DNA of 64,000 nucleotides from Lutjanus erythropterus (GCA_020091685.1 CM034612.1:24389158-24453157); one strand, 5' to 3'; positions 35,601 to 45,414 are shown, counted from the first letter of the stretch. The notes: generated by a model from the sequence alone, not told the origin. A program made the numbers and translations.

Positions 35601-38107
35601 CAGACCAGCAGATTCAAATGAGTTTCCTGCTCTGAATGCTGCCTGTCTGAATAATTCATGGACAATATTTAATAAACCTCATCTCTCACTGTCCATCTTT
35701 GAGGAGACTGATACCACGCTACATGAGTAGGTTAATACTTGACATTTTCAAACTCAATTAATAAGGAATTCAATGGAGTGTTAAATAGAGGTCACTGGTC
35801 CTGGTGTTGTCAGCTAAGAAGGGGTTGGGGGATATTTTGTAATAGATAACCATAGATCCCCCCGGACTGATTAATTAGGTTAATTGATTGCTCGGGGGGA
35901 AGTGAGCATCCTGTAACTGTGAAGCTTTTATTGACGGCATGTTTAAGAGCTCTGAGATTTGGTCTTAGATTTCTGCGGCATACAGAACTTGTCTGTGTGC
36001 CATTTTTTGACTGATGTTGCTGCAGTTTTGGAACAGATCATTTGTCTTGTCAGATGGCTTTTGTTGCTTGACTGCCCTGACCTCTTTTATAGGCTGCTAG
36101 CTGCCCACAGCTCCAGTCTCATCGACCTAGGTTCCCTCCCAGCACCAAAACCAAACAGCAGACAGACAAAGTTGCCAACTAGCAGGTGAAATACTATAGA
36201 GCATTAGTAGATAATAGAACATTTTCCTGTTTAAGTAATGGATATTTATCTCAGGAGTTGATGGAATACAAACAAATTGCACAACAAATATCCCTGGAGG
36301 GGTTTGCACTGCAGCTTTACAGTTGTGGTGTGGAATCCACTATCTACTTGAGTCAGAATGATTTTTACAATATTTCAATAGTTATAGTGATAGTTCTTGG
36401 TGTGGACGGCCCTTCAGTGTTAGATGTAGATTCATCAAAGCCATGACTCCAAGTTAATGATAATTTAGATAATATTGCTCTTCAGTTGAAAATGTAGCCT
36501 ATGTCCATCCATCCATCCATCTTCAACTGTTTATCCGAAATCGTGTCACAGAGGTAACACTTCCACCAGGGGACTCCAGGCATCCCTTTCCTCGGCTACA
36601 TTAGCCAGCTCTGACTGGGGGATCCCGAGGCGTTCAGGGGCAGAGATATAATCCCTCCACCTCGTCTTTGGTCTGCCCCGTGGCCTCCTCCCAGCTGGAT
36701 GTGCCTGGAACACCTCGCTAGGGAGGTGACCAGGTGGCATCCTTACAAGATGCCCAAACCATCTCAAGTGGCTCCTTTCTACGCAAAGGAGCAGTGGATC
36801 TACTCCGAGTCCTCTATGTATATTCCGTATTAGCCGTAGGTACTTTCTAATACATCTGATGGTCTTTACAGTTCATCCCAAGTGAATAATTAATGCAGCT
36901 TTGAGGTTTTGTTTGTAGAAGAATTTGATAATCATGGTGAAACTTGGAGCAGCCTCTGCATTGGATCCATGGGGGATTGGGGGCGTCACCATGTTACACC
37001 TACAGAACTTTGTTTTGTAGGTCAAAAGTCATGAAGATTTAGCTTTTTGTTGGCTTTTTAACAATTATCTCCATTTATTTACAGTACCTATTCATGAGAT
37101 TTGCCTCAAATTGCTTCCATTCTCATGTTTCAGGTTGCTAGTCATACTGTAAACTGTAAATCGGACAGAGGTGTGGACTTGAGTCCCATGACTTCGGCTT
37201 GACTCAAACTCAAGTCACAAATTTGATTGCTTTCAACTTGATAGAATCAAAAAGACTTAATTTCCCAAATCAACTAACATTAACACTTTTCAGATCCAGC
37301 AAGTTGACACATTATTTTCAAGATCGACTTTGTTTGAAGCAGTCTGATAGCATCCAATCAAGTTGCAGGAGAGAACCATCAAGAACTAACATGGCATTAC
37401 TGAGCTCCAGTTGGAAAAAAATTATACCAAAAACAATTTTGTATGTGTACAAAAACTAGAGGATGGTCAAATATTGCTGATGGAGATGCGACAACTTCCA
37501 ACTTCGTTCGACATTTACAGCTGAACAAAGAATGTTACGTCAAGATGGCGTTACATTTGGTGAAGAGTGCATTATGACTTGTTTAGGACTCAGATCTTAA
37601 AGTTTAGGGCTTGGAAAGTGTCAGTCTTGACATTGGACTTGATTCGAGATTTGCCTGTCTTGATTTGACACTTAACTTAAGGCTTAAGAGCAAAGGCTCA
37701 AGAGTTACTTGTAACTTGTAAAACAGTGACTTGGTCCCACCTCTGGTAAACAGTGATGGGCATGCAGAAGCCAAATCCTTGGCCTGGATATCTGCTGGCT
37801 ACAGAATAGAATCAGAATACCTGAAAGATTAGCCATTGCCCCAAAGACTAAATTGTCATCAGATCATAGCCCATGGGTTCTGAGACTGCTAGACAATAGA
37901 CTGAGTTTATACTTTAGATGTAGCAGAGGACAAAGTAAGAAGTTATTTTTCTCACATTCTTAACATTTGCACTCGTAACATTTCTCCTGGCCTGTTGGCA
38001 CGAATGAGTTATTGCTCTCTCTCTCTGCTGCCCAGGTTCTCAGCTCACTGACCCAAACCCAGCGCATGACTGAAGCCTTGATGACGAGGGGAAACTGCTG
38101 AGGTTAG
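21064..38107 (+). CDS. Thioredoxin reductase 1-like selenoprotein with a lost catalytic core
   Basis: Exons: 21064-21153, 22675-22747, 23260-23376, 23553-23695, 25696-25811, 25934-26159, 26255-26294, 29649-29746, 29944-30020, 30112-30268, 30477-30584, 30700-30795, 35232-35366, 38036-38107. All junctions are GT-AG and in phase: 515 residues with Sec514, TAG stop 38105-38107 (human short TXNRD1 is 499). The start is chosen by an in-frame TGA two codons upstream, good Kozak context and alignment to the TXNRD1 N-terminus; no glutaredoxin domain is seen. Fold markers: FAD site about 18-31, NADPH domain about 190-230, dimer interface 440-492 ([31 protein letters not shown]). Changed against canonical TXNRD: GxGxxG middle Gly is S22; CVNVGC is T60-LNID-S65; NADPH Tyr is A200; Arg/Ser/Arg are Q221, P222, Q226; FAD Asp is S349; Glu is Q492. 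H487 and Cys513-Sec514-Gly are kept. Best read as a TXNRD1-lineage pseudo-enzyme; a recent pseudogene is the alternative. Confidence 0.9.
21519..21954 (+). repeat. Left arm of an inverted repeat pair flanking TXNRD-like exons 2-4
   Basis: Begins acttgcccgaagcc and ends with tacttgcctcagggaagtgggcaatt. Contains a family A core. Its reverse complement is at 23,970-24,406; both arms are about 436 bp. Confidence 0.75.
22875..23065. repeat. Degenerate tandem repeat (about 25 bp unit attattttgagatactaagtc)
   Basis: Seven to eight variable copies of a unit around attattttgagatactaa in TXNRD-like intron 2. Confidence 0.75.
23168..23257. repeat. (CCTTT/CCCTT)n polypyrimidine repeat before TXNRD-like exon 3
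   Basis: Nearly 90 bp of pyrimidine, mostly CTTTC and CCCTT units, running into the exon 3 acceptor CTCCAG. It supplies the polypyrimidine tract. Confidence 0.85.
23260..23376 (+). other. TXNRD-like exon 3: N-terminal redox motif replaced
   Basis: The exon should encode GGTCVNVGCIPKKL. Read codon by codon it gives [14 protein letters not shown]: Cys to Thr (act), Cys to Ser (agc), Pro to Arg. No indel is needed to align it, and the following [17 protein letters not shown] still matches the family, so this is substitution, not a frameshift. The residue before it (Gly in TRWG) has become Glu. Confidence 0.93.
23970..24406 (-). repeat. Right arm of the inverted repeat pair flanking TXNRD-like exons 2-4
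   Basis: Reverse complement of 21,519-21,954: starts with gggctccacaataag and gggcaagtaaaatgtcatg, ends with aaattgactttgggcaagt. Confidence 0.75.
25085..25648 (-). mobile_element. Decayed DNA transposon fragment (Tc1/mariner-IS630-like) in TXNRD-like intron 4
   Basis: The minus strand encodes a transposase remnant including [20 protein letters not shown], with the WSDES catalytic Asp context typical of Tc1/mariner-like DDE/D enzymes. The right side (25,400-25,648) matches in style a very common fish element that ends near ttggaattaggggtgta. Reading frame broken, non-autonomous. Confidence 0.6.
30587..30623. repeat. (AC)n microsatellite starting within the donor site of TXNRD-like exon 11
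   Basis: The exon ends at 30,584 and the intron begins GTACACAC..., so the repeat starts at intron base 3. Confidence 0.92.
30870..31440 (+). repeat. Dispersed repeat family C copy (TXNRD-like intron 12)
   Basis: Resembles 21,385-21,480 plus 21,960-22,290 and 36,085-36,260: agtgatgaaccc...agaattaag..ctgcag, gcagctaaa, acctcaggagttggtggagacc, gaaacacagctca. Orientation the same as at 22 kb. Class unknown. Confidence 0.5.
32137..32226 (+). mobile_element. tRNA-derived SINE head with pol III A and B boxes
   Basis: A-box-like TAACTCAGTTGTTAGAGC at 32,148-32,165 and a perfect B box GGTTCGATTCC at 32,211-32,221, with gccccatgtactgaggctg between, as in percomorph tRNA-SINEs. Not a functional tRNA: the cloverleaf stems do not close. 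Confidence 0.75.
32425..32643. repeat. (ATT)n and (AAT)n microsatellites with an ambiguous base
   Basis: (ATT)n at 32,425-32,451 stops at an N at 32,452; (AAT)n occupies 32,610-32,643. The N probably marks an assembly uncertainty in repeat length. Confidence 0.9.
33090..33600. promoter_or_regulatory. Candidate conserved non-coding block in TXNRD-like intron 12
   Basis: A repeat-free 500-bp stretch dense in homeodomain-type TAAT/ATTA cores (ctaatcatatcc, attttaattgtgcttaattg, taatcatgatt). Its texture resembles vertebrate developmental enhancers. Only an alignment can confirm conservation. Confidence 0.3.
34127..35091. mobile_element. Non-autonomous DNA transposon with CAGGGCC termini
   Basis: CAGGGCCCTTTCACAC at 34,127 and the complement CAGGGCCTTTTCAAAA ending at 35,091 form inverted ends of a 965-bp element 140 bp upstream of TXNRD-like exon 13. 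No transposase frame; no clear target duplication. Confidence 0.6.
35640..35960. promoter_or_regulatory. Candidate conserved non-coding block in TXNRD-like intron 13
   Basis: Repeat-free stretch with ctgaataattcatgg, gactgattaattaggttaat and gattgctcgg. Homeobox-like cores cluster here. Assigned by texture only. Confidence 0.25.
36503..36815 (-). mobile_element. 3' end of a LINE (reverse transcriptase C-terminus) with ATGG-type tail
   Basis: The minus strand encodes [19 protein letters not shown] and [15 protein letters not shown]...ERLGI...[12 protein letters not shown], the stereotyped C-terminus of fish non-LTR retrotransposons. It ends in a (TGGA)n tail at 36,503-36,522. 5'-truncated, in TXNRD-like intron 13. 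Confidence 0.85.
37166..37745 (+). mobile_element. hAT-type MITE with CAGAGGTG termini, copy 1
   Basis: CAGAGGTGTGGACTTGAGTC at the left and CTTGGTCCCACCTCTG at the right: 8-bp perfect inverted ends, CAG-type as in hAT elements. 580 bp, no transposase. Related copies lie at 39,978 and 53,685. Confidence 0.7.
38099..38101 (+). other. In-frame TGA read as selenocysteine (penultimate codon)
   Basis: The last exon reads ...ACG AGG GGA AAC TGC TGA GGT TAG, that is Cys-Sec-Gly-stop, the exact arrangement of animal thioredoxin reductases. The usual Gly before Cys is Asn. A SECIS element starts about 90 nt downstream. Confidence 0.85.
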
Positions 38108-38187
38108 CCCCCTGTTGTCAATCACGGTCGCCTATGGCAACCGCGCAAAGACAGCAGGGAAGGGCTTGCGATCACCTTGAAGAGTTC

Positions 38188-38272
38188 CGGCAGCAGGATG
38201 CGCTGACCATCCGATGACGTCCTCACCTGAACCCTGGCAGACAGATGGGCGAGGACCGATGCGCTGCTGCCG
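38188..38272 (+). promoter_or_regulatory. SECIS element in the 3' UTR of the TXNRD-like gene
   Basis: Quartet ATGA at 38214-38217 faces GA at 38258-38259. Helix II pairs 38219-38224 (GTCCTC) with 38251-38256 (GAGGAC), then CC with GG and two wobbles. The apical AA is at 38230-38231, 12 nt after ATGA, within the usual spacing. CTG 38234-38236 can pair with CAG 38242-38244 as a mini-stem, the form-2 arrangement. Helix I pairs GCGC 38200-38203 with 38261-38264 and GGCAGCA 38189-38195 with 38265-38271, plus C38188-G38272. Every consensus position is met. Confidence 0.88.
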
Positions 38273-38579
38273 ACACGCTTCTTGTTTTGTGTGCGTTTGT
38301 GTCCGTGCTGCTTTTTAGGTTTGTTTGCATTTTTTATGAACTGTTTGCTTCAAGCGTAACTTTGAAATATACTGTACCATTGATACATTTTTATGGGGCT
38401 CTCAACTTTAAGGCAGATAAGATGCTCCCTGAGGTTGTGCCTCTGAAAGCCCCTGTAAGCTTTAATATAGCTGAGTTTTTAAAGGCTGCAGGAGAGTGAT
38501 AAGACTCTGGGATTTGATGCATTTACATGGAGTGAAAGCTCCGGCTTATACTCTGTGTTTTTATTGCTATGGCACAAGC

Positions 38580-38960
38580 CTCTGGGGTTTTACAGCCTTA
38601 ATTTCATGTAATGAACTAGACGGGGATTATGGAATTACCCAAATTAATTGTGTTTATCGGCGAATGCTCTCGCTTTAATTGATGCATATGGTGTCTTTAT
38701 TGAGACATTAGGCCAGAGTTCCTGATGCACTCCCTTGTTTGCTTTTCCCCTTTTATATTCTCTCTCTGATTCAGCGCCGCCAAGCATAGCGACTGTCTTA
38801 AAACAACTGTTGAATATTCATGTGGATCATTAAGTGAAGTGTCTCATACAAATGAATGCAGGGACTGGAGTGCAGATATATTTCTTAAAAGCACACTGCT
38901 GACCCTCTAAGGTTTCCCCACCACTTCAGCGCGACACTCTGCATTCAAATCAGAAAATGT
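38580..38960. promoter_or_regulatory. Candidate conserved non-coding block downstream of the TXNRD-like gene
   Basis: Non-repetitive stretch with acccaaattaattgtg, gctttaattgatgcatat and gaatattcatgtgg between the SECIS and CHST11. Coding potential is absent. Texture-based only. Confidence 0.25.
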
Positions 38961-39977
38961 ACATCTGTGAGCGTACAACATGGGTGTGCCCCATGCAAGG
39001 GCATCATTTTCATTCTCCCGGTGTCTTGCAGCTTGTCACAAGTACAGAGGTTCCCATCCGCTCCATGTTAATGCCTGTGCCGCTGTGCATTGTGCGGTTG
39101 CTTGCTGAACGTCGCAACAATTAGATGCAAATTTTGCGAGGTTATCCTCCAGACCACCTTCTGATTCCCTCCCTGACAGACCTGCTTGTGTAAGTAAGAC
39201 AGATGTCCTAATTAGAACAAGTGCATAGGAGTGTCTCTTTTGGCATGTGCCTTAAAATGCCATTAGAGCATAATCTGATCAAAGCAAAAGCAGCTTCTAT
39301 GACTTTGTGCAGGTCTCGCAGCAAGGTTAAGATGCTGCATAGGGCTCTATCTATCACTGCCTGCTTGTCTTGGACAGCGTTCAGGGCTTTCACCTGACCC
39401 CGCCTGTGCAGTGTGTCATATTACAACACTAGATGGCACTGTAGCTGTATGTGGAAGAAGGTAAATGAAGCAATACTTACTGCATTTTGTCATAATTGGA
39501 GAGAAAGACAAATAAAATGCATACAAACCTGTGGACTTGCTGATTCTACCACTACCATCATGCTGTCACTGGTGCTGCTACTACTATATTAGTACTGCTA
39601 TTAGTATTACTTGCACTGAGAGTTACATCCATAAACCCTCTGCTAATACTTCAAGTCCTACCACAGATTGGTCTCCCACTGCATGTACCACTACTGCAGT
39701 CACTGGTTTTAGTTAAATTACTGTAACTGTTTCTACCACAATAGATGGTTATAGATTCTAATATTACTCTAAGTACTTGTGCTACTTTTACTGCTAGTAC
39801 TAAGTCTTCTCCTACTGTTATCACAGTTAGTATTACTCTAACTAATCTTTGTACGACTATTGGAACTAAAACTTAGTTGTAATATAAAAGTCCAAAGCCT
39901 TAAGTAAAATAAAAGAATCTGAAGTAAAAGCAGTATTATAAGCAATAGTATTGGATTATTATTACTGATGTAAACAG

Positions 39978-40150
39978 CAGAGGTGGGATCAAGATATTTT
40001 TTGCAAGTCACAAATAAGTCTCAAGTCTTCGCACTTGAGTGCCAAGTGAAGTCTGACAAGTTCCAAATCCTAAACTTTGAGTTTCGAGTCTCAAAAAAAA
40101 AAAAAAAACTAGTTTCCTTCCCTCTTTGATTTATAAAGTTACTTAGCTTT
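39978..40150 (-). mobile_element. hAT-type MITE with CAGAGGTG terminus, copy 2 (truncated)
   Basis: cagaggtgggatcaagat and the following aagtcacaaataagtctcaagtct match the right end of copy 1 in reverse. The other end is lost in AT-rich sequence. Confidence 0.6.
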
Positions 40151-40329
40151 TAATAATTCGACAGGGGTGCTCAGTTTCAGAGAATAACTGCCAATGTATT
40201 TGGCTACACTGCAAAACACTACATCATGATTGGTACATTGGCACCCAGTGATGCCGTACATTGATTGGGTGTGGGAACTTACTGCAGAAATAATTTCATT
40301 AGTAGCTAACATACCACAGCAAGTACTTG

Positions 40330-41320
40330 TACTTTTATGCACTTAAAAAATGTATTAAAGTGCACTATTTAGAAGTATACTTAAATTAACTTGTAATGAA
40401 GTGAAACTAAAGTGCACTTAAAATAAAGCACAATAAAACATACTAATAGTGTAATGTGTATTACACAAAGGGCTTGAAAATTGTTCTACTTTTCAAAAGT
40501 AAACTTACCATTATAAGTATCTGCATTTTTTTTTTCAAAGTACATTGAAGTACAGCTTATAATAAATTTATATTATAGTAGACCTTTTGTAAGTTTACTT
40601 AAATTTGCTTCTAATGAAATGAAATTAAACTGCACTTTAATAAAGTATACAAACAGGGTATTACAAAGGATTTGAAAATATTTCAGAACTAAACTAGCTA
40701 ATTACTATAAGTATTTTCAGTTTAATAACCTTTTCAAAGTACACTGAAGTACAATGTAAAATTAACTTATAATATGTAGACTTTTTGTAATCATACTAAA
40801 GCACACTTATAATAAAGTTAAGTTAGAATGGACTGCAATAAACCATTAATATGATATTAAATTAACAGTGTATTACAAATGAGTTGAAAATAATTATACT
40901 TTTCTGCGATTTTTTTGACTGAAGTGGTTTAAAATAAACTTTTATTATATTATTATATTATATTAAGTGCATTTTTGTAAGCATACCTAAATACTTAAAT
41001 ACTATGAAAGTACACTTTAATGAAGCACAGTAATATCACAAAGTACTAGATAATAATCATACTTTCGAAAACCTTCGAAAACTACCACTTTAGGGTTTTG
41101 CAATGTAGTATACTTTTAAAAAGTACACTAATGTACAATTAACAACCTACTTACATATAAGAACACTTACACTGAAATGCTACTTTGTTGCAGAATTAAC
41201 TTTGAAAATACACTTTTTAAAAAGTTCACTTGAAATATACCTTGAATTATGCAAAAAAGTACAAGTATACTTGTAATAACTTGTAATAATACTATAGTAT
41301 ACTACTTTTTTTTTTTTTTT
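40330..41320. repeat. Degenerate tandem repeat, about 200 bp period, upstream of CHST11
   Basis: The module gtattacaaa(g)gnnttgaaaat recurs at 40,456, 40,657, 40,868 and, decayed, 41,028. Between the copies AAGTACACTT and TTAAAATAA motifs alternate in both orientations. It ends at an 18-bp T run (about 41,307-41,325). Confidence 0.65.
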
Positions 41321-41459
41321 TTTTACTGAGTCCACCATTGTTTCCACAAACTGAAAATGTGGCAGCTGCTTCAGGAGTATGACAGGCACAATTTGTGCGT
41401 AATGGGTGTGTATCCTCTACAAACATTATTGTAGCATATTCCTGTAGTTAATGGAAAAG

Positions 41460-41753
41460 GTTAAACAGCAGGTTCTTAATGTGATGCTCCTGAATAGACT
41501 CGCACATCTGGACGCGCCCATTCCGCCGAGCGGGGGTGCCATCACAACGCCGTCCCTCCCTGCCCTCCTCTCTCCGTCTCTCCCCCTCCAGCAGCCCGGC
41601 AGTGGTACGCTCCGTGTTGGATGCGTTCAGCTCATTGACCGGCAGACAATCCTCATCAGTACCACCGGAGCCCCGGAGCTTTCCAACAGAGCGGCCCTTC
41701 ATCCCCCCCTCACAAAGCGATCAGCAGCCCCTCCACAGCCTCTCCGTCCCGTC
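41460..41753 (+). promoter_or_regulatory. CHST11: CHST11 5' UTR / promoter-proximal CpG-rich segment
   Basis: The 300 bp before the CHST11 start is rich in C and CpG, in sharp contrast with the AT-rich repeat array ending at about 41,330. No TATA box stands out. It is probably 5' UTR with the start site inside or just upstream. Confidence 0.45.
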
Positions 41754-41871
41754 ATGAAACAGACTCTGAGCGAACTGATGAGGATGAGCAGGATATGCCG
41801 GATGGTATTTGCCACCTGTTTGGGATCCTTTATTCTGGTCATCTTTTATTTCCAAAGTATGTTCCAACCAG
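41754..41871 (+). CDS. CHST11: Carbohydrate sulfotransferase 11 (chondroitin 4-O-sulfotransferase 1), first coding exon only
   Basis: CHST11 transfers sulfate from PAPS to C4 of GalNAc in chondroitin in the Golgi. The exon encodes 39 residues plus one base: a short basic cytosolic tail ([17 protein letters not shown]) then the signal anchor [17 protein letters not shown], typical of a type II Golgi enzyme. It matches the human N-terminus nearly residue for residue. The donor is CCAG/GTAGGA at 41871/41872. Catalytic exons lie beyond the right edge. The reading frame is open upstream to an ATG at 41451, but the human-like start at 41754 is preferred. Confidence 0.93.
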
Positions 41872-43756
41872 GTAGGATCCCCCTCCTCTGCTCTCTTGGA
41901 CGTGTGTGTGTGCAGCTGTGTGTGTGTTGATGTATGGATGTAGTCTGGCAGCCTCCTGGCATGTTGACACATCGATTTGTTGAGGCTGTACAGTAACGCA
42001 GCGGATAAATAATTGATACTTGTGCGGTGTGAACGCGTAAATCATCCAGCAGGAGTACACTGTCTTCAATCAATCATTCATGTGGCACGATTACACTCTG
42101 GATTGGTTTTCTTGTTGCGCTTTTGTCCCGCTTTTGTTGAGCGGTCTCCTTCTTGCCGGTGGAAGTGCGGGTTCGTGCGTTTTGGGTGTGATTGGATATG
42201 AAGCAGCAACCAGGCGCTGCTCGCTCACTTCCCCTCCGCTGACAAGTGGCACGGAGGTGGCAGGGGAGGCTTTTTGTCTCAGGAAAACGTGGCTTGGCGA
42301 TGGGAATCGGTGGCAAAGTGGGCTCCCAGTTTGATCTACAAAAAGGCTTTTACCATTTGGATCCAAACCGAGGACCATGCTATAATGGGAAAATCAATTT
42401 GGAGTCCTTATCTAAAAATAAACCGCCTTTAGGGAGCATTTATTCCCGATGTCCTGTCTAATCTGTGCGCCCCGGAGACCCGTTAAATAATTTACCGCAC
42501 AATAAAGAAAGTCTGCCCCATGCCAGCGCAGCGGGGGAGAATTTGCATCACATTATGTTAATTTAGGAGATTGTATATGTTGCTTCAATTAATCAACGCC
42601 CCTGGATGATGTGGTATCCGTGCGTTGTACTGTATAGCAACGTCTCTGTGCGCCAAAATCAAAAGAACCCTGCGTTCAGACGCGCAAAGCAAGAGCGCAC
42701 CGACGCGTACAGTACAGCAGGTTTACTGTACGGTGCAAAAAGAAAAAAAAAAACAAAATCTTTCTGGGTGTTTGCTTTCCATGAACAGAAAGTGGATCAT
42801 TCCTGAGCAAAAATGATAATCCCATAATGCAGCTGCTGGAGACAGTGTGTCTGGAAGGCTCAGTGGGGATGCTTCAGGTTGCAGCATCCTAAAATGATAG
42901 GATCACTGCTACAGTGTCTCCTGGTAAAGTAAAAGGTCCAGTGATGGAGAACCTACATTGCTGTGTTATCAAATCATAACAGAAGTTAACAGCATTTTTC
43001 ATGTAGAGCACATCCAGACCGTAGGGGAGAGCAGGGATGAAAGAATAGCAGGGACGGTTGCAACATAGACATTTTCCACACAAGTCCACACAAAGTAAAC
43101 CTCCTCATAGAGTCCACTCATGAAAATCAGCCTGATTTGGTAAATTTTGCCAGAGTTATAGTACAAAAACTGATTTTTCACTTCAGAATTTAAAAAAAAA
43201 GCAAAATAGACATGTTTTAGTTAATAATTAATAACTTGTTAGACCTATCTGTAGGCAAAGTGTCAGTGAACATTTAGTTTATTATGCTAGCTCATCTTTG
43301 CTGCAAACAGAGGTCTCACCAGTCCAGATGTGCATGGTAGAGCATGTCAGGCTGTTTTATTTAAGACAGTCCATAAGAGGTGATTATGCACACATACTAT
43401 AAATTTCACACAATTGCAACATTTCACATGATAAATTGATTTGAGAGTAACATGGCCATTTGCTCGGAGGACTACTGGAGGCGCTAATGAGCGTCATATG
43501 CCAGAAGTAATCAGTACTTTCTGTTTTGTGGTTGATTAATTCAACCATTACATTCGTCCCACGTGTGTGTTTCTTTCGTCGTAACAGAGAGGGGCAAAAG
43601 TAAAACGGTAGGTGTTGGTGAAAGACGTGTATGTTCACAATGAAATATGGTTATTTTAAACAAATGCGTCTCTGTGCGAAGGGAAATACAAAAAGTTGTA
43701 ATTTTGTTATGTCTCTGACCCTCTTCATAATATCATTTACAGAGACCCAATAGAGA

Positions 43757-44285
43757 AGTGAGGCCTCTTCCCTTCTGGTGGACCACCATGGGACCTACCT
43801 TAGTCAATGGCAAAGACACATCTTGTTTGAATTGTGCCACAAGTTACACATATGATGTTTGTCAATTTGAAAGAGAATTTTACAAGTCAAAAAAGGCACT
43901 GTTTGTGGTAAAACTGTTTAAGTATCAGACTGACAAAATATGCAGTTAGAAAGACGACACACCCAAAGATTGCACAGATGACATCATGACTCTCTTCCTC
44001 CAAAGCTAACACACGTGTGTTTTTGTACCATGTCTTACTTGTTCTTTCGCCTCCCAGCTGAAAAGTGGACTGGGTGTTGATGACATATATTGACAAGAGA
44101 TGTAGTTCACTGATGTTCTCGTCTTGTAAAATTATCTTTTACACTGACAAACATCAGATGTGTAATTCCTGACCCAATTAAAATAGGAACAAAACATTAT
44201 TGACTGCCGTTTATATCTTTTCCAAAGCAAAGTCTCACAGGGCACACAGGAAAAGGAGGGACTTCACTGTTCCATAGTTGCCATC
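43757..44285 (+). repeat. Dispersed repeat family B, copy 2 (CHST11 intron 1)
   Basis: Second copy of the element at 17.4-18.1 kb, same orientation, with internal deletions. Contains accaccatgggacc, agtatcagactgacaaa, tcttacttgttctttcgcc and gagatgtagttcactgatg. Confidence 0.7.
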
Positions 44286-45414
44286 AAGTGCAAGCACCAG
44301 GCGACAATGGCAAAAGAAAAACTTCCTCAGAAACCTCTAGCAGAAACAAACTCAAAGGTGGACGGCCGTCCCCCCACGACCGGCCTGCATCAGTCTATAG
44401 GTGATGATTTAAATGCAGAGAAAAGTGAAACCTTATAGCGGGATTCCTTATGGAGAGAGATGAAACATGAGATACACCAGAGAGCAGAAACACACAGGAG
44501 CATCATCCACACCAGCATGAAACCGAAGCTGTCACATCTCTGATCAGGAGGCATTTTCCATTCAGATCCACCGGCTCTGTGTGAGTCACCGGTGTTGCTG
44601 CTGGCAGCAGCGGTGGACAGCTGATATCTAATCCCCACAAAGAAAATCACCATGATACACCACTTCAGGGAGCCTATAGTCAGTTAAATGGCCGTGGTAT
44701 AGCTGTTCTGTCATATAATCTGTTTAAGATTATAATTAAATTACTGAATCAATGTTTGGAAAGGATTTGATCAGAGGGAACCAAACCTTTTGCATGTCAG
44801 CAGCTGCTAAACAGATCAATAATTGGACCGTGTTCACTTTTTCTGTATTGTTGACATTGGCTTATTTCCACACCTCGCTGCTGTGATGATAAATCCACCC
44901 TTTCCCCTTTAATTACAGATTTTCTTTTCTTCAAGTCTTAATAAAACCCAACATGTAGAAAAGCATTGAAGTGGTTACTTTTCTCTTTTGACACAAACGG
45001 GGCTTGCAGATTTAATGAAGGTAACAAATCCAGAAATAAGCATAGAATTTTAATATTTACACCAAATATCAATGTAGCAAATGCAAATTAAACTTTCTGA
45101 TACGAGAAAATCATTTTTCAGTCCATCAGATGGTGCTGAGTTGTTTTTGTTAGGATGTGTTTGTTTGTTTTTGTTTGTTCAGAGGGATTGGTTGGTCAGT
45201 CCGTCTGCTTGACAATCCCATTTTGCTGCAATAGAAATGACTGAGAGATAAACAGACTGAAAACGTTATCCTTTTAGATTAAACAGTTGTTGCCAAAGTT
45301 TTACTTTAGGGGTGTGATTTGAAGTTGAAAAAAGCTAATAAATGGCAACATTTTGCAGTTTATGTTATCGACTCAGCATGTCACAAAATGTTTAAATTGG
45401 CAATAATATTGTAT

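Noticed and set aside
21064..38107. Calling the TXNRD-like gene a pseudogene
   Set aside because: All 14 exons are open, in phase, with GT-AG sites, and the Sec codon plus SECIS are intact; only residue identities are unusual.
41839..42378. Several overlapping frames on both strands after CHST11 exon 1
   Set aside because: High GC lowers stop frequency; no domain is visible and the CHST11 donor precedes them.
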